64,000 nt of DNA from assembly GCF_002067135.1 (NCBI RefSeq), contig NZ_CP020105.1, positions 5,394,001 through 5,458,000 of the forward strand, given 5' to 3'. The notes under the pieces were generated by a model. The model had not been told where the DNA came from and did not search any database. It was given only the letters and a program-made list of their open reading frames with translations. This document shows positions 7,106-16,618 of this stretch, piece after piece. This DNA is from Spirosoma rigui. Lineage in GTDB: Bacteria; Bacteroidota; Bacteroidia; Cytophagales; Spirosomataceae. Each line of letters opens with the position of its first letter. Positions within the stretch are counted from its first letter, which is position 1. A program made the position numbers and the translations under genes.

Positions 7106-9166
7106 ATGAGATTCGTAACTACGTTATTCCTGATCATAACCAGTCTGCCCGTTATGCTCTTTGCGCAGGTTGACCCTACGCAGGTTACCATTGCCCGCGA
7201 TACCTACGGCGTTCCCCACCTGTTCGCCAAAACCGACGCCGAAGTGGCGTATGGGCTGGCCTGGGCGCATGCCGAAGATGATTTCAAAACCATCCAGCTG
7301 TTGATTTTGCCCACGAAAGGCTTGCTGGGCCGGCACCTGGGCAAGCGGGGTGCCGCTGCCGACTACGTTGTCGAGCTCCTGCACGCACCCGAACTGGTTG
7401 CCGAGCAGGCAGCTACGGCGCTCTCCCCCGAGTACAGGGCGGTACTTGACGGGTATCTGCAAGGTCTGAACGACTACGCCCGGACTCACCCCCGCGACAT
7501 CCTCGTGCCGGGTGCATTTCCCGTATCGGTGAACGACTACCTAAAGGCGGTTGTCCTTTCATTATCCGTTATTTCGGGGGTCGACCAGGCGTTGCAGGCC
7601 GTTCTGGGCGGTACCGTAGCACCCATCGACTTCCTGACGGCAACCGGCTCCAATGCCATTGCTGTTCACCATTCGAAAACCACTGAAGGCAAGACCTTGC
7701 TTGCGATCAACTCCCACCAACCCCTCGAAGGGCCCGTTGCGTGGTACGAAGCGCACCTGTGCAGCGAACAGGGCTGGAATATACTGGGAGGTCTGTTTCC
7801 CGGCGGCACCACCATTTTCCACGGCGTCAACGAACACCTCGGTTGGGCCCACACGGTCAACTACCAGGACAAGATCGATATCTACCAGCTCCAAACTGAT
7901 AAGGCTCACCCGAAGCAGTATCGCTTCGACGGCCAGTGGCTGCCGCTGGCCGAAAAGACGGTGAAGTTGCGGGTGAAAGGTATTCCGTTTGCCATTGGCC
8001 GCAAAGCCTACTGGAGTAAATACGGTGCTACGGTTGTAACGAAGAAGGGTACGTTTGCTATCCGAACCGGGGCTAACCAGGACCTGCGCGGGATTGAACA
8101 ATGGTACCGCATGAACAAAGCCCGGTCTTTTGCCGAGTTTAACCAGGCGATGCAGATGACGGCCATCCCCGGCTTCAACGTCGTCTATGCCGATCCCGAC
8201 ACGATCTACTACGTTACCAATGGCAAGATTCCCTACCGGGACCCGGCCTACAACTGGAGCGGTACGCTGCCAGGTAATACGTCGAAAACGCTATGGACGC
8301 AGTTCCGGCCACTCAGCGACTTCCCGCAGTACGTGAACCCACCCAGCGGTTACCTCGTCAACATGAACCATACGCCCTTCAATGCTACCGGCCCGGCCGA
8401 TAATCTGAAGCCCGACCAGTTCGACAAAACGATGGGGTACGAACGGTATAACAACAATCGCAGCATCCGTTTCGGCGAACTTATCCGCCAGTATGATAAA
8501 CTGAGTTACGCCGATTTCAAACGTATCAAGTATGACCGGCAGTTACCGGCCCGGCTGTCCTACGTGTCCGGTCCAGACGCCAACAACCTGTTCTCACTCA
8601 AACCGGACGACTATCCTGACATTCGGGAACTGGTCCGGACCGTAGTAAGCTGGGACCGGCAGGCCCAGGCCAATAGCCGGGGGGCTGCCGTCTTCCTGCT
8701 GTTTTATACCTACTGGAAAGACAAAGCGGGTACTATGACTAACCCGCCCCAAGTCCTGACTACCGCCGACTGCGCCGAAGGCCTCCGCTACGTCGCCCGC
8801 TACATGCGCAAGCAGTTTGGCCGTACCGATATTGTACTGGGCGACTACCAGAAACACGTCAGGGGTACGAAGGAAATACCGATCTGGGGCATTCCCGACG
8901 TAATTGCATCGATCTACGCAACACCCTATACGAAGGGCCGCGTCCGGAGCAACCAGGGCGAATCGTACATATCACTGGTAAAATTTCCCCGGACCGGCCT
9001 GCCCGAAATTGAAACCATCAACTGCTTTGGTGCCTCCAACCATCCCGATAGTCCGCACTATACCGATCAGATGGACTTGTTCGTGAACCAGAAGACAAAG
9101 CCCATGACACTGGATAAGGCAGCCGTACTGCGCGACGCCAGACGGGTGTACCATCCGGGTGAGTGA
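7106..9166 (+). CDS. Penicillin acylase family amidase (Ntn hydrolase)
   Basis: This is an exported member of the penicillin acylase/acyl-homoserine-lactone acylase family. A signal peptide (MRFVTTLFLIITSLPVMLFAQ) leads into the alpha-subunit segment VTIARDTYGVPHLFAKTDAE and GLAWAHAEDDF. The predicted autoprocessing site is in TGSNAIAV, with Ser182 as the new N-terminal nucleophile of the beta subunit. NSHQPLEGP and WAHTVNYQD follow, both typical of the family. Known members hydrolyse amides such as penicillins, acyl-homoserine lactones or acylated peptides; the substrate here cannot be read. The 686-residue length is in the normal range. The gene is alone in its transcription unit, with the operator-like repeats upstream. 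Confidence 0.87.
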   Translation: MRFVTTLFLIITSLPVMLFAQVDPTQVTIARDTYGVPHLFAKTDAEVAYGLAWAHAEDDFKTIQLLILPTKGLLGRHLGKRGAAADYVVELLHAPELVAEQAATALSPEYRAVLDGYLQGLNDYARTHPRDILVPGAFPVSVNDYLKAVVLSLSVISGVDQALQAVLGGTVAPIDFLTATGSNAIAVHHSKTTEGKTLLAINSHQPLEGPVAWYEAHLCSEQGWNILGGLFPGGTTIFHGVNEHLGWAHTVNYQDKIDIYQLQTDKAHPKQYRFDGQWLPLAEKTVKLRVKGIPFAIGRKAYWSKYGATVVTKKGTFAIRTGANQDLRGIEQWYRMNKARSFAEFNQAMQMTAIPGFNVVYADPDTIYYVTNGKIPYRDPAYNWSGTLPGNTSKTLWTQFRPLSDFPQYVNPPSGYLVNMNHTPFNATGPADNLKPDQFDKTMGYERYNNNRSIRFGELIRQYDKLSYADFKRIKYDRQLPARLSYVSGPDANNLFSLKPDDYPDIRELVRTVVSWDRQAQANSRGAAVFLLFYTYWKDKAGTMTNPPQVLTTADCAEGLRYVARYMRKQFGRTDIVLGDYQKHVRGTKEIPIWGIPDVIASIYATPYTKGRVRSNQGESYISLVKFPRTGLPEIETINCFGASNHPDSPHYTDQMDLFVNQKTKPMTLDKAAVLRDARRVYHPGE

Positions 9167-9171
9167 CGAGG

Positions 9172-10155
9172 CTAGACGAGGGTGACGGTGCTCCGGCGGT
9201 ATTTCTTGCGGTATTCGAGCGGGGTTAGCCCGGTAATCTGTTTGAATACTTTGCGGAAGGTTTTCACGTCGTTGTAGCCCGCGTTGTACATGAGCGACGT
9301 GACATCGTCGGTGTTTTTTTCCAGCGCCTTCTTCGCCGACTCAATCTTCACCCGTTGCAGATACTCCAGTGGCGTGTTCTGCGTCGCATTCTTAAATCGG
9401 CGGATAAAGTTCCGCTTGCTCATGTTGGTCTGCTCCGCAATTTGTTCCATCGAGATGGGCAGGTGGTAATTTGTTTCGATAAATGTCTGCGCTTTAAGGA
9501 TGGCCTCATCGTCGTGTTGCCGCTGCCCCTGGAACACCACAAAGTGCGACTGGCTTACCCGATCCAGGTCGATGTTGAACATGCGGCTCACGCCAATGCT
9601 TACCTCCCGGCCGCAAAACTTCTCGATCAGGTAAAGAATCAGGTTCCAGGACAGCAGCGCACCCCCGCTCGTATAAATACCTTCCCGGTCGGTCAGCACC
9701 GCGTCGTTGAGAACGTCGACGTTTGTGTACCGGCGCTGCATATCGGCGATAGCCATCCAATGTGAGGTACAGGACTTGCCCGACAGGATTCCTGATTCGG
9801 CCAGGAAGTAGCTACCCAGTCATAAGCTCGCGACTTCGATACCTTCTTTATATTGTCGGCTGAGCCAGTTGACGATGCCTTTGTTTTTAGCCAGCGCCTG
9901 GTCAGGACTTCCGTAGAAAGCAGGAATCAGGATCAGATCGGTATGGGTGATCTCCTCCAGCGTTTTGTAACAGACAAAATGAGCGGGTACGTGTAGTTGA
10001 ATTGTCTCTGCCTTTTCGCCAACGAGTTCGACCCGAAAAGCCGCTGGTTTTCCCTGCTGTTGCAGGTAGCCGTTAGTGGCAATCAATAGATCGAGTGCTC
10101 CGGAAATCGATGATAAAACGGCTTCTTCGTAAATGATCAGCGAAATGGTTTTCAT
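9172..10155 (-). pseudogene. GlxA/AraC-type regulator interrupted by in-frame TGA at the conserved Cys
   Basis: One 327-codon frame runs from ATG 10155 to 9172 and is broken only by a TGA at 9822-9820 (codon 112). Before it lies the DJ-1/PfpI-like domain, starting MKTISLIIYEEAVLSSISG and ending GIEVASL. After it the frame continues LGSYFLAESGILSG and SCTSHWMAIADM. It then ends in an AraC-type double helix-turn-helix (SMEQIAEQTNMSKRNFIRRF, NAGYNDVKTFRKVFKQITG). Family members have Cys where the TGA stands (VASLC-LG or SVCTGAF). Either this is a recent nonsense mutation (TGC or TGT to TGA) or the codon is read through. No further damage is visible on either side. It precedes the divergent DoxX-like gene, a common neighbour of such regulators. 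Confidence 0.85.
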
Positions 10156-10295
10156 GAGGTTTTAACGGGAGTAGGACGACAAAAAAGCGGGTGTACGTTG
10201 GCGCAACACCCCCCTAATATAGTCATTTCCGGCCACTATACGTCTAGGGTCAGGGCGCTAATTTTAGGTAACAAACCAACAATTTATCCGCGATT

Positions 10296-10739
10296 ATGAA
10301 CGCCCGGCATCCGGCCACACAGGCCCCAGCAAACCAGTCATCGACCCGCTTCAACCGCCTGCGCGTGTTGTACTGGACAGTAACTCTGTTCCTCTCCCTT
10401 ATGCTCCTGATGGGTGGTATCACCGAGTTTATACAGCATGAATCAGGCAAAGAGATTATGCGCCACCTGGGGTATCCGGTCCACGTACTAACGCTGCTCG
10501 GCCTGGGCAAGATTCTGGCGGCCGTTACGCTCATCCAGACTCGTATTCACGTCGTGAAGGAGTGGGCCTACGCCGGTATTACGTTTAACCTGGTTGGTGC
10601 CTTTGCCGCCCGGGCCAACGCTGGTGACAGTGCCGCCCTGATTCTTTCGCCCCTAATTTTTCTAGTCGTGGTGTTTGTTTCCTACGCGCTCTGGAAACGC
10701 ATCGAACCAGTGCCGGGCACAGTCGGCAGCGCGGCCTGA
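10296..10739 (+). CDS. DoxX-like small membrane protein
   Basis: This 147-residue protein has four predicted membrane helices and matches the DoxX-like family pattern. Helix 1 contains WTVTLFLSLMLLMGGITEF. It is followed by HLGYPVHVLTLLGLGKILAA, WAYAGITFNLVGAFAARANAG and a last helix LILSPLIFLVVVFVSYALW. Members are inner-membrane proteins of uncertain role, sometimes linked to oxidative stress or quinone reactions. The gene is divergent from the GlxA-type regulator 140 bp away, so that regulator is a candidate controller, though here it is interrupted. A hairpin follows the stop. Confidence 0.8.
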   Translation: MNARHPATQAPANQSSTRFNRLRVLYWTVTLFLSLMLLMGGITEFIQHESGKEIMRHLGYPVHVLTLLGLGKILAAVTLIQTRIHVVKEWAYAGITFNLVGAFAARANAGDSAALILSPLIFLVVVFVSYALWKRIEPVPGTVGSAA

Positions 10740-10745
10740 ACAGAA

Positions 10746-10780
10746 AAGCCCCATCCAGCTGGGCTGAACGGGGCTTCATA
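10746..10780 (-). terminator. Hairpin between convergent genes
   Basis: AAGCCCC (10746-10752) and GGGGCTT (10770-10776) pair, with further pairing possible in the loop. Only the minus-strand copy is followed by a T run, so it best serves the GNAT gene at 10810-11547, although it may act on both strands. Confidence 0.7.
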
Positions 10781-10809
10781 TCGTATGTAGTCGGAAGAAA
10801 GCCGATATC

Positions 10810-11547
10810 CTATACCGATTCAAGTTCACGCGGGTTCCGGCGAGTGCGGGAACGGTCGGTATGAATCCGGAGCAGAATCCGCTCTTTGATGCGCATCCAG
10901 CGCTCGTAAAGCTTCGATTCTTTCAGAAAATTCCACTTATCCTCTTTCTTTTCCTTCTTGTGTTCTTCCGGATCGTAGAGCATACCGGTACACAGGCAAT
11001 GCTTCCGGCCGGTACGGGTCAGAATATCGAAATTGGCGCAGGTCTGGCACCCTTTCCAGAACGCTTCGTCGCCGGGCAGTTCGCTGAGCGTAACCGGCTG
11101 ATAGCCCAGATCGGAGTTGATCTTCATCACGGCCAGACTCGTCGTGATACCAATGATCTTGGCATTCGGAAATTTCGTCCGCGACAGCTCAAAAGCTTTG
11201 GCCTTGATACGGGTGGCAATACCACTCTTGCGGTACTCGGGACGAACGATCAGACCGGAGTTGGCAACAAACTTGCCATGTTCCCAAGTCTCGACGTAGC
11301 AAAAACCAACCCATTCACCGGAAAGCGTTGTAGCCACGATGGCCTTGCCTTCCAGCATTTTTTCCATAACGTAAATGGGCGAACGCTTGGCAATGCCGGT
11401 ACCCCGGGCTTTCGCGCTTTCTTCCATTTCCTGACAGATGGTTTCTGCCAGTTTGAGATGATTTTCGTTAGCGACCTGAACAATGAACTGATCGTTGACT
11501 ATTTCGGGCGTGATCATTGGCGTTACTTGGGGCGGCTTCGCAGCCAC
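10810..11547 (-). CDS. GNAT acetyltransferase with C-terminal cysteine cluster
   Basis: This 245-residue protein contains a GNAT fold. The acetyl-CoA-binding motif A is VRPEYRKSGIATRIKAKA (about residues 101-118). It is followed by NAKIIGITTSLAVMKINSDLGY. Beyond the fold there is a cysteine cluster, C167-x2-C170 and C184-x-C186 (GCQTCANF and RKHCLCTGMLYDP), that could bind a metal ion, then a highly charged tail. From memory, related Bacteroidota proteins lie beside arginine-biosynthesis genes and have been suggested as amino-acid N-acyltransferases. No arg gene is visible here, so the substrate is open. An internal ATG (11517) is an alternative start. Confidence 0.78.
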   Translation of the reverse strand: MAAKPPQVTPMITPEIVNDQFIVQVANENHLKLAETICQEMEESAKARGTGIAKRSPIYVMEKMLEGKAIVATTLSGEWVGFCYVETWEHGKFVANSGLIVRPEYRKSGIATRIKAKAFELSRTKFPNAKIIGITTSLAVMKINSDLGYQPVTLSELPGDEAFWKGCQTCANFDILTRTGRKHCLCTGMLYDPEEHKKEKKEDKWNFLKESKLYERWMRIKERILLRIHTDRSRTRRNPRELESV

Positions 11548-11869
11548 AAAACGGGTCGGGTCGCCGGAGCGGACTTTTATCCGTGCTATTGTTAGAGATG
11601 AAGAAAAGGGAACTGACGGAATGATGTTGCCACGTAGGCAACCAATTTTATATAGTCCTTACGGACCTAAACCGAAATGGCGTAGTATGGAAGAAGGTCG
11701 GTATGTAAACGAGCTTGGCCATGGTTTGTTGCGCAGAAAACGCGGACAATGTTAGAGAGATTATCCGGGTTGTGCAATAGAGTAAACGCTTTTTTTACGC
11801 GATAGTTCGCAAACAGACTAAACATAATCATTCGTCAGTTCGTACAGCTGTTGGCACTGAACACAACGT
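11548..11869. other. Intergenic region without recognised gene
   Basis: This 322 bp gap separates two divergent genes. It contains a perfect small hairpin (GTTGCC, 5-base loop, GGCAAC at 11626-11642) followed by an AT-rich stretch, and a shorter GTCC-GGAC palindrome near 11656. No coding or RNA gene signal was found; the promoters of both flanking genes should be here. Confidence 0.5.
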
Positions 11870-13201
11870 ATGCTTCCGGCTTCCCCTTCCTTTCTTTCCG
11901 CATTGACACTTAGTCGAAGCCGCCCCCTGCGCTACGGGGTATTTTTCTACCTCTATCTCATGCAGGGGGTGCCGGCAGGATTTTATCTAACGGCGCTCAG
12001 CAACTACTTCACAGCCAAGGGTGTGCAACCTAACAGAGTCGGCGCGTTCATTGCCATTATCGGGCTGCCCTGGGCGTTTCAGTTCATCTGGGGACCGGTC
12101 ATTGACCGCTTTCAGCACTCAGCCATGGGACGCCGAAAGCCCTGGGTCGTAGGGTCGCAGTTGATGACCGTACTGGCCTCCGGCAGCCTGTTGCTCGTGC
12201 AGAATCCGGTTGCCGAGATCAACACCCTGGCCTGGCTTTTCTGCCTGCGCAGTGTCTTTGCCGCCATTCAGGATGCGGGGGTCGATGCGATGGCTATTAC
12301 CATCATTCCTGAAGACGAACGCGGACGGGTAAACGCCTGTATGCGGGCGGGCTATCTGATTGGTACCGGGCTGGGCGCGGCTGTTTTTGCGACGGTACTG
12401 CGCGACTACGGATTTCATACCGCAGCCCTTATCCAGATTGGTTTCCTGCTAACGGGTGTCGTACTGATGTTCGTTATTCGTGAGCAGCCCCATGACCGCC
12501 TTCTGCCGTCGTTTGGCAACAGGAGAATGGATCACCCCGTGCAGGCCGTACCAGACCGGGTCATGCCTTCGCAGCCCGATCCTGACTTTCGCTGGCTCTT
12601 CACTGAACTCTTCCGGGGGTTATTTGCCCGGCGTAGTCTATTGCTGTTCGGGCCTATTCTGCTCGCCTATACCAGCAATTCGTTATTTGCGCGGGCGTAT
12701 AACCACCACCTCATTTACGAGCTTGGGTGGTCGGATACTGATTTGTCGGTGCTGACGGGTACCTACGGCATGATCGTCGCGACGGGGATTGCTCTGACGG
12801 GTGGATACCTTGCCGACCGGATCGGGTCACGACGGATGCTGGTGATTATGCTGAGCGTGGTAGCCGTTTATTTGATCGGGTTCAACCTGCTGGCGTCAAC
12901 CTGGATTCAGCATGAAGTAGCCCAAACGGGTTTGGTGGCGCTCTATTTTATGGACCCGGCCGTGAGCGCGGCTGCCATGCCCGTGCTGATGGGTATCTGC
13001 CGCAAGGGGGTCGAAGGGTCGCAGTTCACTACGTATATGGCTTTCGTGAACCTGTGCGACATTGCGGGGACTTTCTTTGCCGGCAACGCCCTGTTGTACC
13101 TGACAGCGCCGACCATTGGGCTGGCCGCCGGGCTTCTGGCGGTGCTGGCTACGTTCGTGGCGCTGTTTACCATCCGGCATTACCGAGCCACCGGTCGCTA
13201 A
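11870..13201 (+). CDS. MFS transporter, AmpG-like
   Basis: This is a 443-residue, 12-helix major facilitator. The first helix region reads FFYLYLMQGVPAGFYLTALS. The loop 2-3 signature is GPVIDRFQHSAMGRRKPWVV. Helix 4-5 contains DAGVDAMAITIIPEDERGRV, which recalls the AmpG muropeptide permease and acetyl-CoA transporter branch of the superfamily. AmpG imports anhydro-muropeptides for cell-wall recycling. That substrate would fit the transglycosylases in this window, but the assignment is only by sequence pattern. The gene is preceded by a clear intergenic space and followed after 82 bp by the K+ channel gene on the same strand. Confidence 0.72.
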   Translation: MLPASPSFLSALTLSRSRPLRYGVFFYLYLMQGVPAGFYLTALSNYFTAKGVQPNRVGAFIAIIGLPWAFQFIWGPVIDRFQHSAMGRRKPWVVGSQLMTVLASGSLLLVQNPVAEINTLAWLFCLRSVFAAIQDAGVDAMAITIIPEDERGRVNACMRAGYLIGTGLGAAVFATVLRDYGFHTAALIQIGFLLTGVVLMFVIREQPHDRLLPSFGNRRMDHPVQAVPDRVMPSQPDPDFRWLFTELFRGLFARRSLLLFGPILLAYTSNSLFARAYNHHLIYELGWSDTDLSVLTGTYGMIVATGIALTGGYLADRIGSRRMLVIMLSVVAVYLIGFNLLASTWIQHEVAQTGLVALYFMDPAVSAAAMPVLMGICRKGVEGSQFTTYMAFVNLCDIAGTFFAGNALLYLTAPTIGLAAGLLAVLATFVALFTIRHYRATGR

Positions 13202-13283
13202 TCAACCGCTGGCGGTTCAACACGTTACGGCACCGAATTCGGGCGCGTTTTGTAGCTTGCAGTCTGCATTTATCCCCGCCGTC

Positions 13284-14093
13284 ATGCATACCCTGCGCCG
13301 AACTATGTACCGCGTCCTCGAAACCTCATCGGGTAAACGAAGGGGCGTGAGCCTGGTGTTCAACGTCATCCTCATCACCATTATCACCCTCAATGCCATT
13401 GCCATCGTGCTCCATACCGTACCGGAGTATGACCGGCAGTACAAACGGCTTTTTTCCGAATTCGAGTTCTTCTCCGTGATCTTTTTCACCATCGAATACC
13501 TGCTGCGGATCTGGGTCTGCGTCGAAAACGAGAAATACCGTCACTGGTTCTGGGGGCGGGTTCGCTACCTGGTTTCAGCCTCGTCCATCATCGACTTTCT
13601 GGCCATTTTCCCGTTCTATTTCACGCTCTTCGCCACCGACCTGGCCATTGTCCGGATATTGCGGTTATTCCGCATCTTCCGGCTGTTCCGCATCTCCCGC
13701 TACTCTCACGCGTTCCGGCTGATTCAGCGGGTTGTGACCGACAAAAAGGAGGAGCTGATTCTCAGCATGACGTTTGTCTTTTTTATGCTCATCATTGTAT
13801 CGAGCGTCATGTACTACGTGGAGCACCCTGCGCAGCCGGAGAAATTTTCGAGCATTCCCGCTACGATGTGGTGGGGTATCAGCGCCATGACGACCGTTGG
13901 CTACGGTGATATGCACCCAATCACACCCCTCGGTAAATTCCTCGGTGGCCTTGCCGCTATCATCGGTATCGGCCTGTTTGCGCTGCCAACCGGTATTCTG
14001 GTATCTGGTTTTACGGAGCAGGTGCGCAGTCATAAAACGCCCGTCAAGCAGATCTGCCCCCATTGCGGCAAGGAGATTGTCTCCTCTCCGTAG
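13284..14093 (+). CDS. Voltage-gated potassium channel with zinc-ribbon-like tail
   Basis: This 269-residue six-helix K+ channel has an S4 voltage-sensor segment with regularly spaced arginines (RILRLFRIFRLFRISRYS). The pore helix and selectivity filter are SAMTTVGYGDMHP, with the filter at residues 204-209. ATG 13284 is preferred: the frame is open from 13116, but the extra residues overlap the MFS gene and look random. ATG 13305 is an alternative. After S6 a short tail ends CPHCGKEI, half of a zinc-ribbon. The known role is gated K+ conductance and control of membrane potential. It may be cotranscribed with the MFS gene and converges with the ABC operon. Confidence 0.9.
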   Translation: MHTLRRTMYRVLETSSGKRRGVSLVFNVILITIITLNAIAIVLHTVPEYDRQYKRLFSEFEFFSVIFFTIEYLLRIWVCVENEKYRHWFWGRVRYLVSASSIIDFLAIFPFYFTLFATDLAIVRILRLFRIFRLFRISRYSHAFRLIQRVVTDKKEELILSMTFVFFMLIIVSSVMYYVEHPAQPEKFSSIPATMWWGISAMTTVGYGDMHPITPLGKFLGGLAAIIGIGLFALPTGILVSGFTEQVRSHKTPVKQICPHCGKEIVSSP

Positions 14094-14130
14094 CGCGGGC
14101 AACGTCATGCGGGCCGAAACCTGCACGACG

Positions 14131-15246
14131 TTACCGGATAGCCTGTTCCGTGTCGATGTCGAAGAAATGGGCTTTATCAATAGCCCAAAACATGCGTATC
14201 CCCGACTGCGTATCAACGACAGCATCGCCCGATAAGCGCGCGATGAATCGATGGCCGTCGAGCGAAAAATAGGCCAGTGTCTCGCTGCCCATGCGTTCAA
14301 CAGCGTCGAACAGCGTGGGGGTATCCGGCGAAAAACGGCCTCCCTCCGCCGTCGTCGGCTGGTCGGTAATGTGCTCCGCCCGGATACCCAGTTCAACGGT
14401 ACGCCCGGCATAAGGCAACAGCGCCGACCGATGCACCGATTGATCGAGATTGATGCGTACCGTTCCGCCCGTACTCTGAAAATAAACCTGATCAGTGTCG
14501 GTCGTGATACGGCCGGGCAGGAAATTCATGGGCGGACTACCGATAAACCCCGCCACGAAGCGATTGGCGGGTTGGTTGTACAAGGCCAGGGGCGTGTCGT
14601 GCTGCATCACATCGCCGTTGCGCAGCACAACGATCCGGTCGCCCAGCGTCATGGCTTCAACCTGGTCGTGGGTCACGTAAATCATGGTAGCCTGCAGGTC
14701 GCGGTGCAGCTTCTGAAGCTCAATGCGGGTTTGCCCACGGAGCTTGGCATCGAGATTGCTCAGGGGTTCGTCAAACAGAAATACCTTCGGGTTGCGGACA
14801 ATAGCCCGGCCAATGGCGACCCGCTGTCGCTGCCCCCCCGACATATCTTTTGGCTTCCGGTCGAGCAGGGGTTCAATTTCCAGGATCTGGGCCGCCCGCG
14901 TCACGCGCTGCCGGATTTCGGCTTTGGGCATGTTACGCAGCTTCAGGCCAAACGCCATGTTGTCGAAGACCGTCATGTGCGGATACAGGGCATAGTTCTG
15001 GAACACCATCGCAATGTCGCGGTCTTTAGGAGCCAGTTCGTTGATCCGCTGCCCGTCGAGAAACAGGTCGCCCCGCGTGATCTCTTCCAGCCCGGCAATC
15101 ATCCGTAGCAAGGTTGACTTTCCGCAGCCACTCGGCCCAACCAGCACCACGAACTCGCGGTCCTGTATATCGATACTAATATCACGGATAACGCTCGGGC
15201 CACCGGCGTAGGCTTTGGCAATATGGTTCAGACGTACTTCAGCCAT
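14131..15246 (-). CDS. ABC sugar importer ATPase (MsmK/UgpC/MalK type)
   Basis: This is the ATP-hydrolysing subunit of a carbohydrate ABC importer. Walker A is GPSGCGKST (residues 37-45), the signature is [15 protein letters not shown], and Walker B is [17 protein letters not shown] with the H-loop in [17 protein letters not shown]-type regulatory domain fills the last 130 residues, as in MalK and UgpC. ATG 15246 begins the conserved sequence; nine extra residues are open upstream. It is the last gene of the minus-strand unit that starts with the binding protein at 19689. The domain layout supports a sugar or polyol substrate. Confidence 0.92.
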   Translation of the reverse strand: MAEVRLNHIAKAYAGGPSVIRDISIDIQDREFVVLVGPSGCGKSTLLRMIAGLEEITRGDLFLDGQRINELAPKDRDIAMVFQNYALYPHMTVFDNMAFGLKLRNMPKAEIRQRVTRAAQILEIEPLLDRKPKDMSGGQRQRVAIGRAIVRNPKVFLFDEPLSNLDAKLRGQTRIELQKLHRDLQATMIYVTHDQVEAMTLGDRIVVLRNGDVMQHDTPLALYNQPANRFVAGFIGSPPMNFLPGRITTDTDQVYFQSTGGTVRINLDQSVHRSALLPYAGRTVELGIRAEHITDQPTTAEGGRFSPDTPTLFDAVERMGSETLAYFSLDGHRFIARLSGDAVVDTQSGIRMFWAIDKAHFFDIDTEQAIR

Positions 15247-15319
15247 GATTGGGTGCGTGAGTGATGGAGCCAATGCGGGAAGATACCCGGCGCCCGACCA
15301 CGTAATTGCTCAATACTAG

Positions 15320-16597
15320 TTAATTTATTTCCGGATACTGTTCCAGCCGCTGGAATGCCCAGAGCGACTCAATGGTGGACTCCGCCCCGGAATTTCGGTT
15401 CACGACAGCGTTGGGGCCAATACCATCGTATCCCCGGCCTGTCGTTCGGTCGTACATGACCACACCGGCCGGGTTTTCACCCAGAAACCAGCGGGAAAAC
15501 TGCATGGCCATAGTGGCGTATTTAGGGTCTCTCGTCTGCTCATAGGCTTCGAGTGAGGCCCAGATCATAGGGCGTACGCCATACGCGATCTGCGAAAACT
15601 TGTTGCTCGCCACCGCTTTTATCACACCACCTGTTTGCTCGACAGCAAACGACTCGAGCAGGCCTTCGCGCAGCAGATAGGGGTAAAAATTATCGATCTC
15701 GCGCCGGGCGGCCGCTTGCCAGGCGGGTTTGTTCAAAGCCTTGCCAACACGTAGTAATGCATATGCCTGATCACTGGCGTAAGCGTGCCAGGTATTTTCG
15801 TAACTAAGAATGGCTCCGTACGGGTACTGCCCGGGCCCGCCCTTCTGCATGGCAATAATACCCTCGCCCAACAGATCGATCAGTTTCAGTAGGTTGGCCC
15901 GGGGCATTTGCTGCTGGATCGTTGCGAGGCCGATGAGCATAAGGGCAGCCTGGTCGGAGCCAGACCCGAACGGCAGCCAGCTCGGCACCCGAACACCCCT
16001 GACCGATGTAAATCTCTTCGGCTTACCCAAAAAGTCACGGAGCACGGCCGTCGTCAGCCGCTGGATAGCACTCTGAATACGGTCGGCGAGTTTGGGGTCC
16101 CTTTTTTTGTAGTATGCCTGTACTTCGGCCAGATGCCACATGGCCCGCCACGACCAGAAGTTGGGCTCGGCAACGCTGGTTTTGAATGTCTTGTTGATCG
16201 ACCCATCGGGCCAAAGGAAATTATAAAAATAGCCCGCGCCAGCGTCTAACCCAACGGCCTGTAGTTGCAGGACAAACTCGGTCATGGCCCGGAGCCGGGT
16301 TTGCTTACCGGTGTTGGTGGCGAGGTCAGGCTCGTGCAGCAGCAGGAGTGCCGCCCGCGCTACGTCATCTACGCAGGTAAACCCTTCGTCGGCATCGGTC
16401 ACCAGCCGGTAGTCGGGAGCCTCGCTGTAGATAGCCACCGTTCCAACCTCCGCGCCGTTCGCCAGCCTGACGGTCCGGTACAGGTGATCCAGATGGGCCA
16501 GATTGACGGAACGGCTTCCCGTAGCCTGGGCAGCAATTTTTTGTCCACCCGAAAAGGTGAGCAGAAACAGTATCAGAAATAAGGTGAGATAGCGCAT
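15320..16597 (-). CDS. Secreted alpha/alpha-barrel protein, glycoside-hydrolase-like
   Basis: This 425-residue protein has a signal peptide (MRYLTLFLILFLLTFSGGQKIAAQ) and a mature part that looks like an (alpha/alpha)6 toroid. Notable segments are TDADEGFTCVDDVARAALLL, EPNFWSWRAMWHLAEVQAY, SYENTWHAYASDQAYALLRV, and near the end GYDGIGPNAVVNRNSGAEST. The conserved acidic and aromatic residues and the gene's place inside a sugar ABC operon suggest a periplasmic glycan-active enzyme or glycan-binding protein. I cannot assign a named glycoside hydrolase family. It lies only 21 bp after the permease stop, so it is cotranscribed. Coupling of an enzyme with an ABC importer is unusual in this phylum. 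Confidence 0.62.
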   Translation of the reverse strand: MRYLTLFLILFLLTFSGGQKIAAQATGSRSVNLAHLDHLYRTVRLANGAEVGTVAIYSEAPDYRLVTDADEGFTCVDDVARAALLLLHEPDLATNTGKQTRLRAMTEFVLQLQAVGLDAGAGYFYNFLWPDGSINKTFKTSVAEPNFWSWRAMWHLAEVQAYYKKRDPKLADRIQSAIQRLTTAVLRDFLGKPKRFTSVRGVRVPSWLPFGSGSDQAALMLIGLATIQQQMPRANLLKLIDLLGEGIIAMQKGGPGQYPYGAILSYENTWHAYASDQAYALLRVGKALNKPAWQAAARREIDNFYPYLLREGLLESFAVEQTGGVIKAVASNKFSQIAYGVRPMIWASLEAYEQTRDPKYATMAMQFSRWFLGENPAGVVMYDRTTGRGYDGIGPNAVVNRNSGAESTIESLWAFQRLEQYPEIN

Positions 16598-16618
16598 GAA
16601 CGTTGATTGGCCCGTTTG

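Noticed and set aside
14251..15108. 285-residue open frame opposite the ABC ATPase gene
   Set aside because: It lies wholly antisense to a gene with intact Walker motifs and has no domain pattern; GC-rich coding sequence often leaves such frames open.
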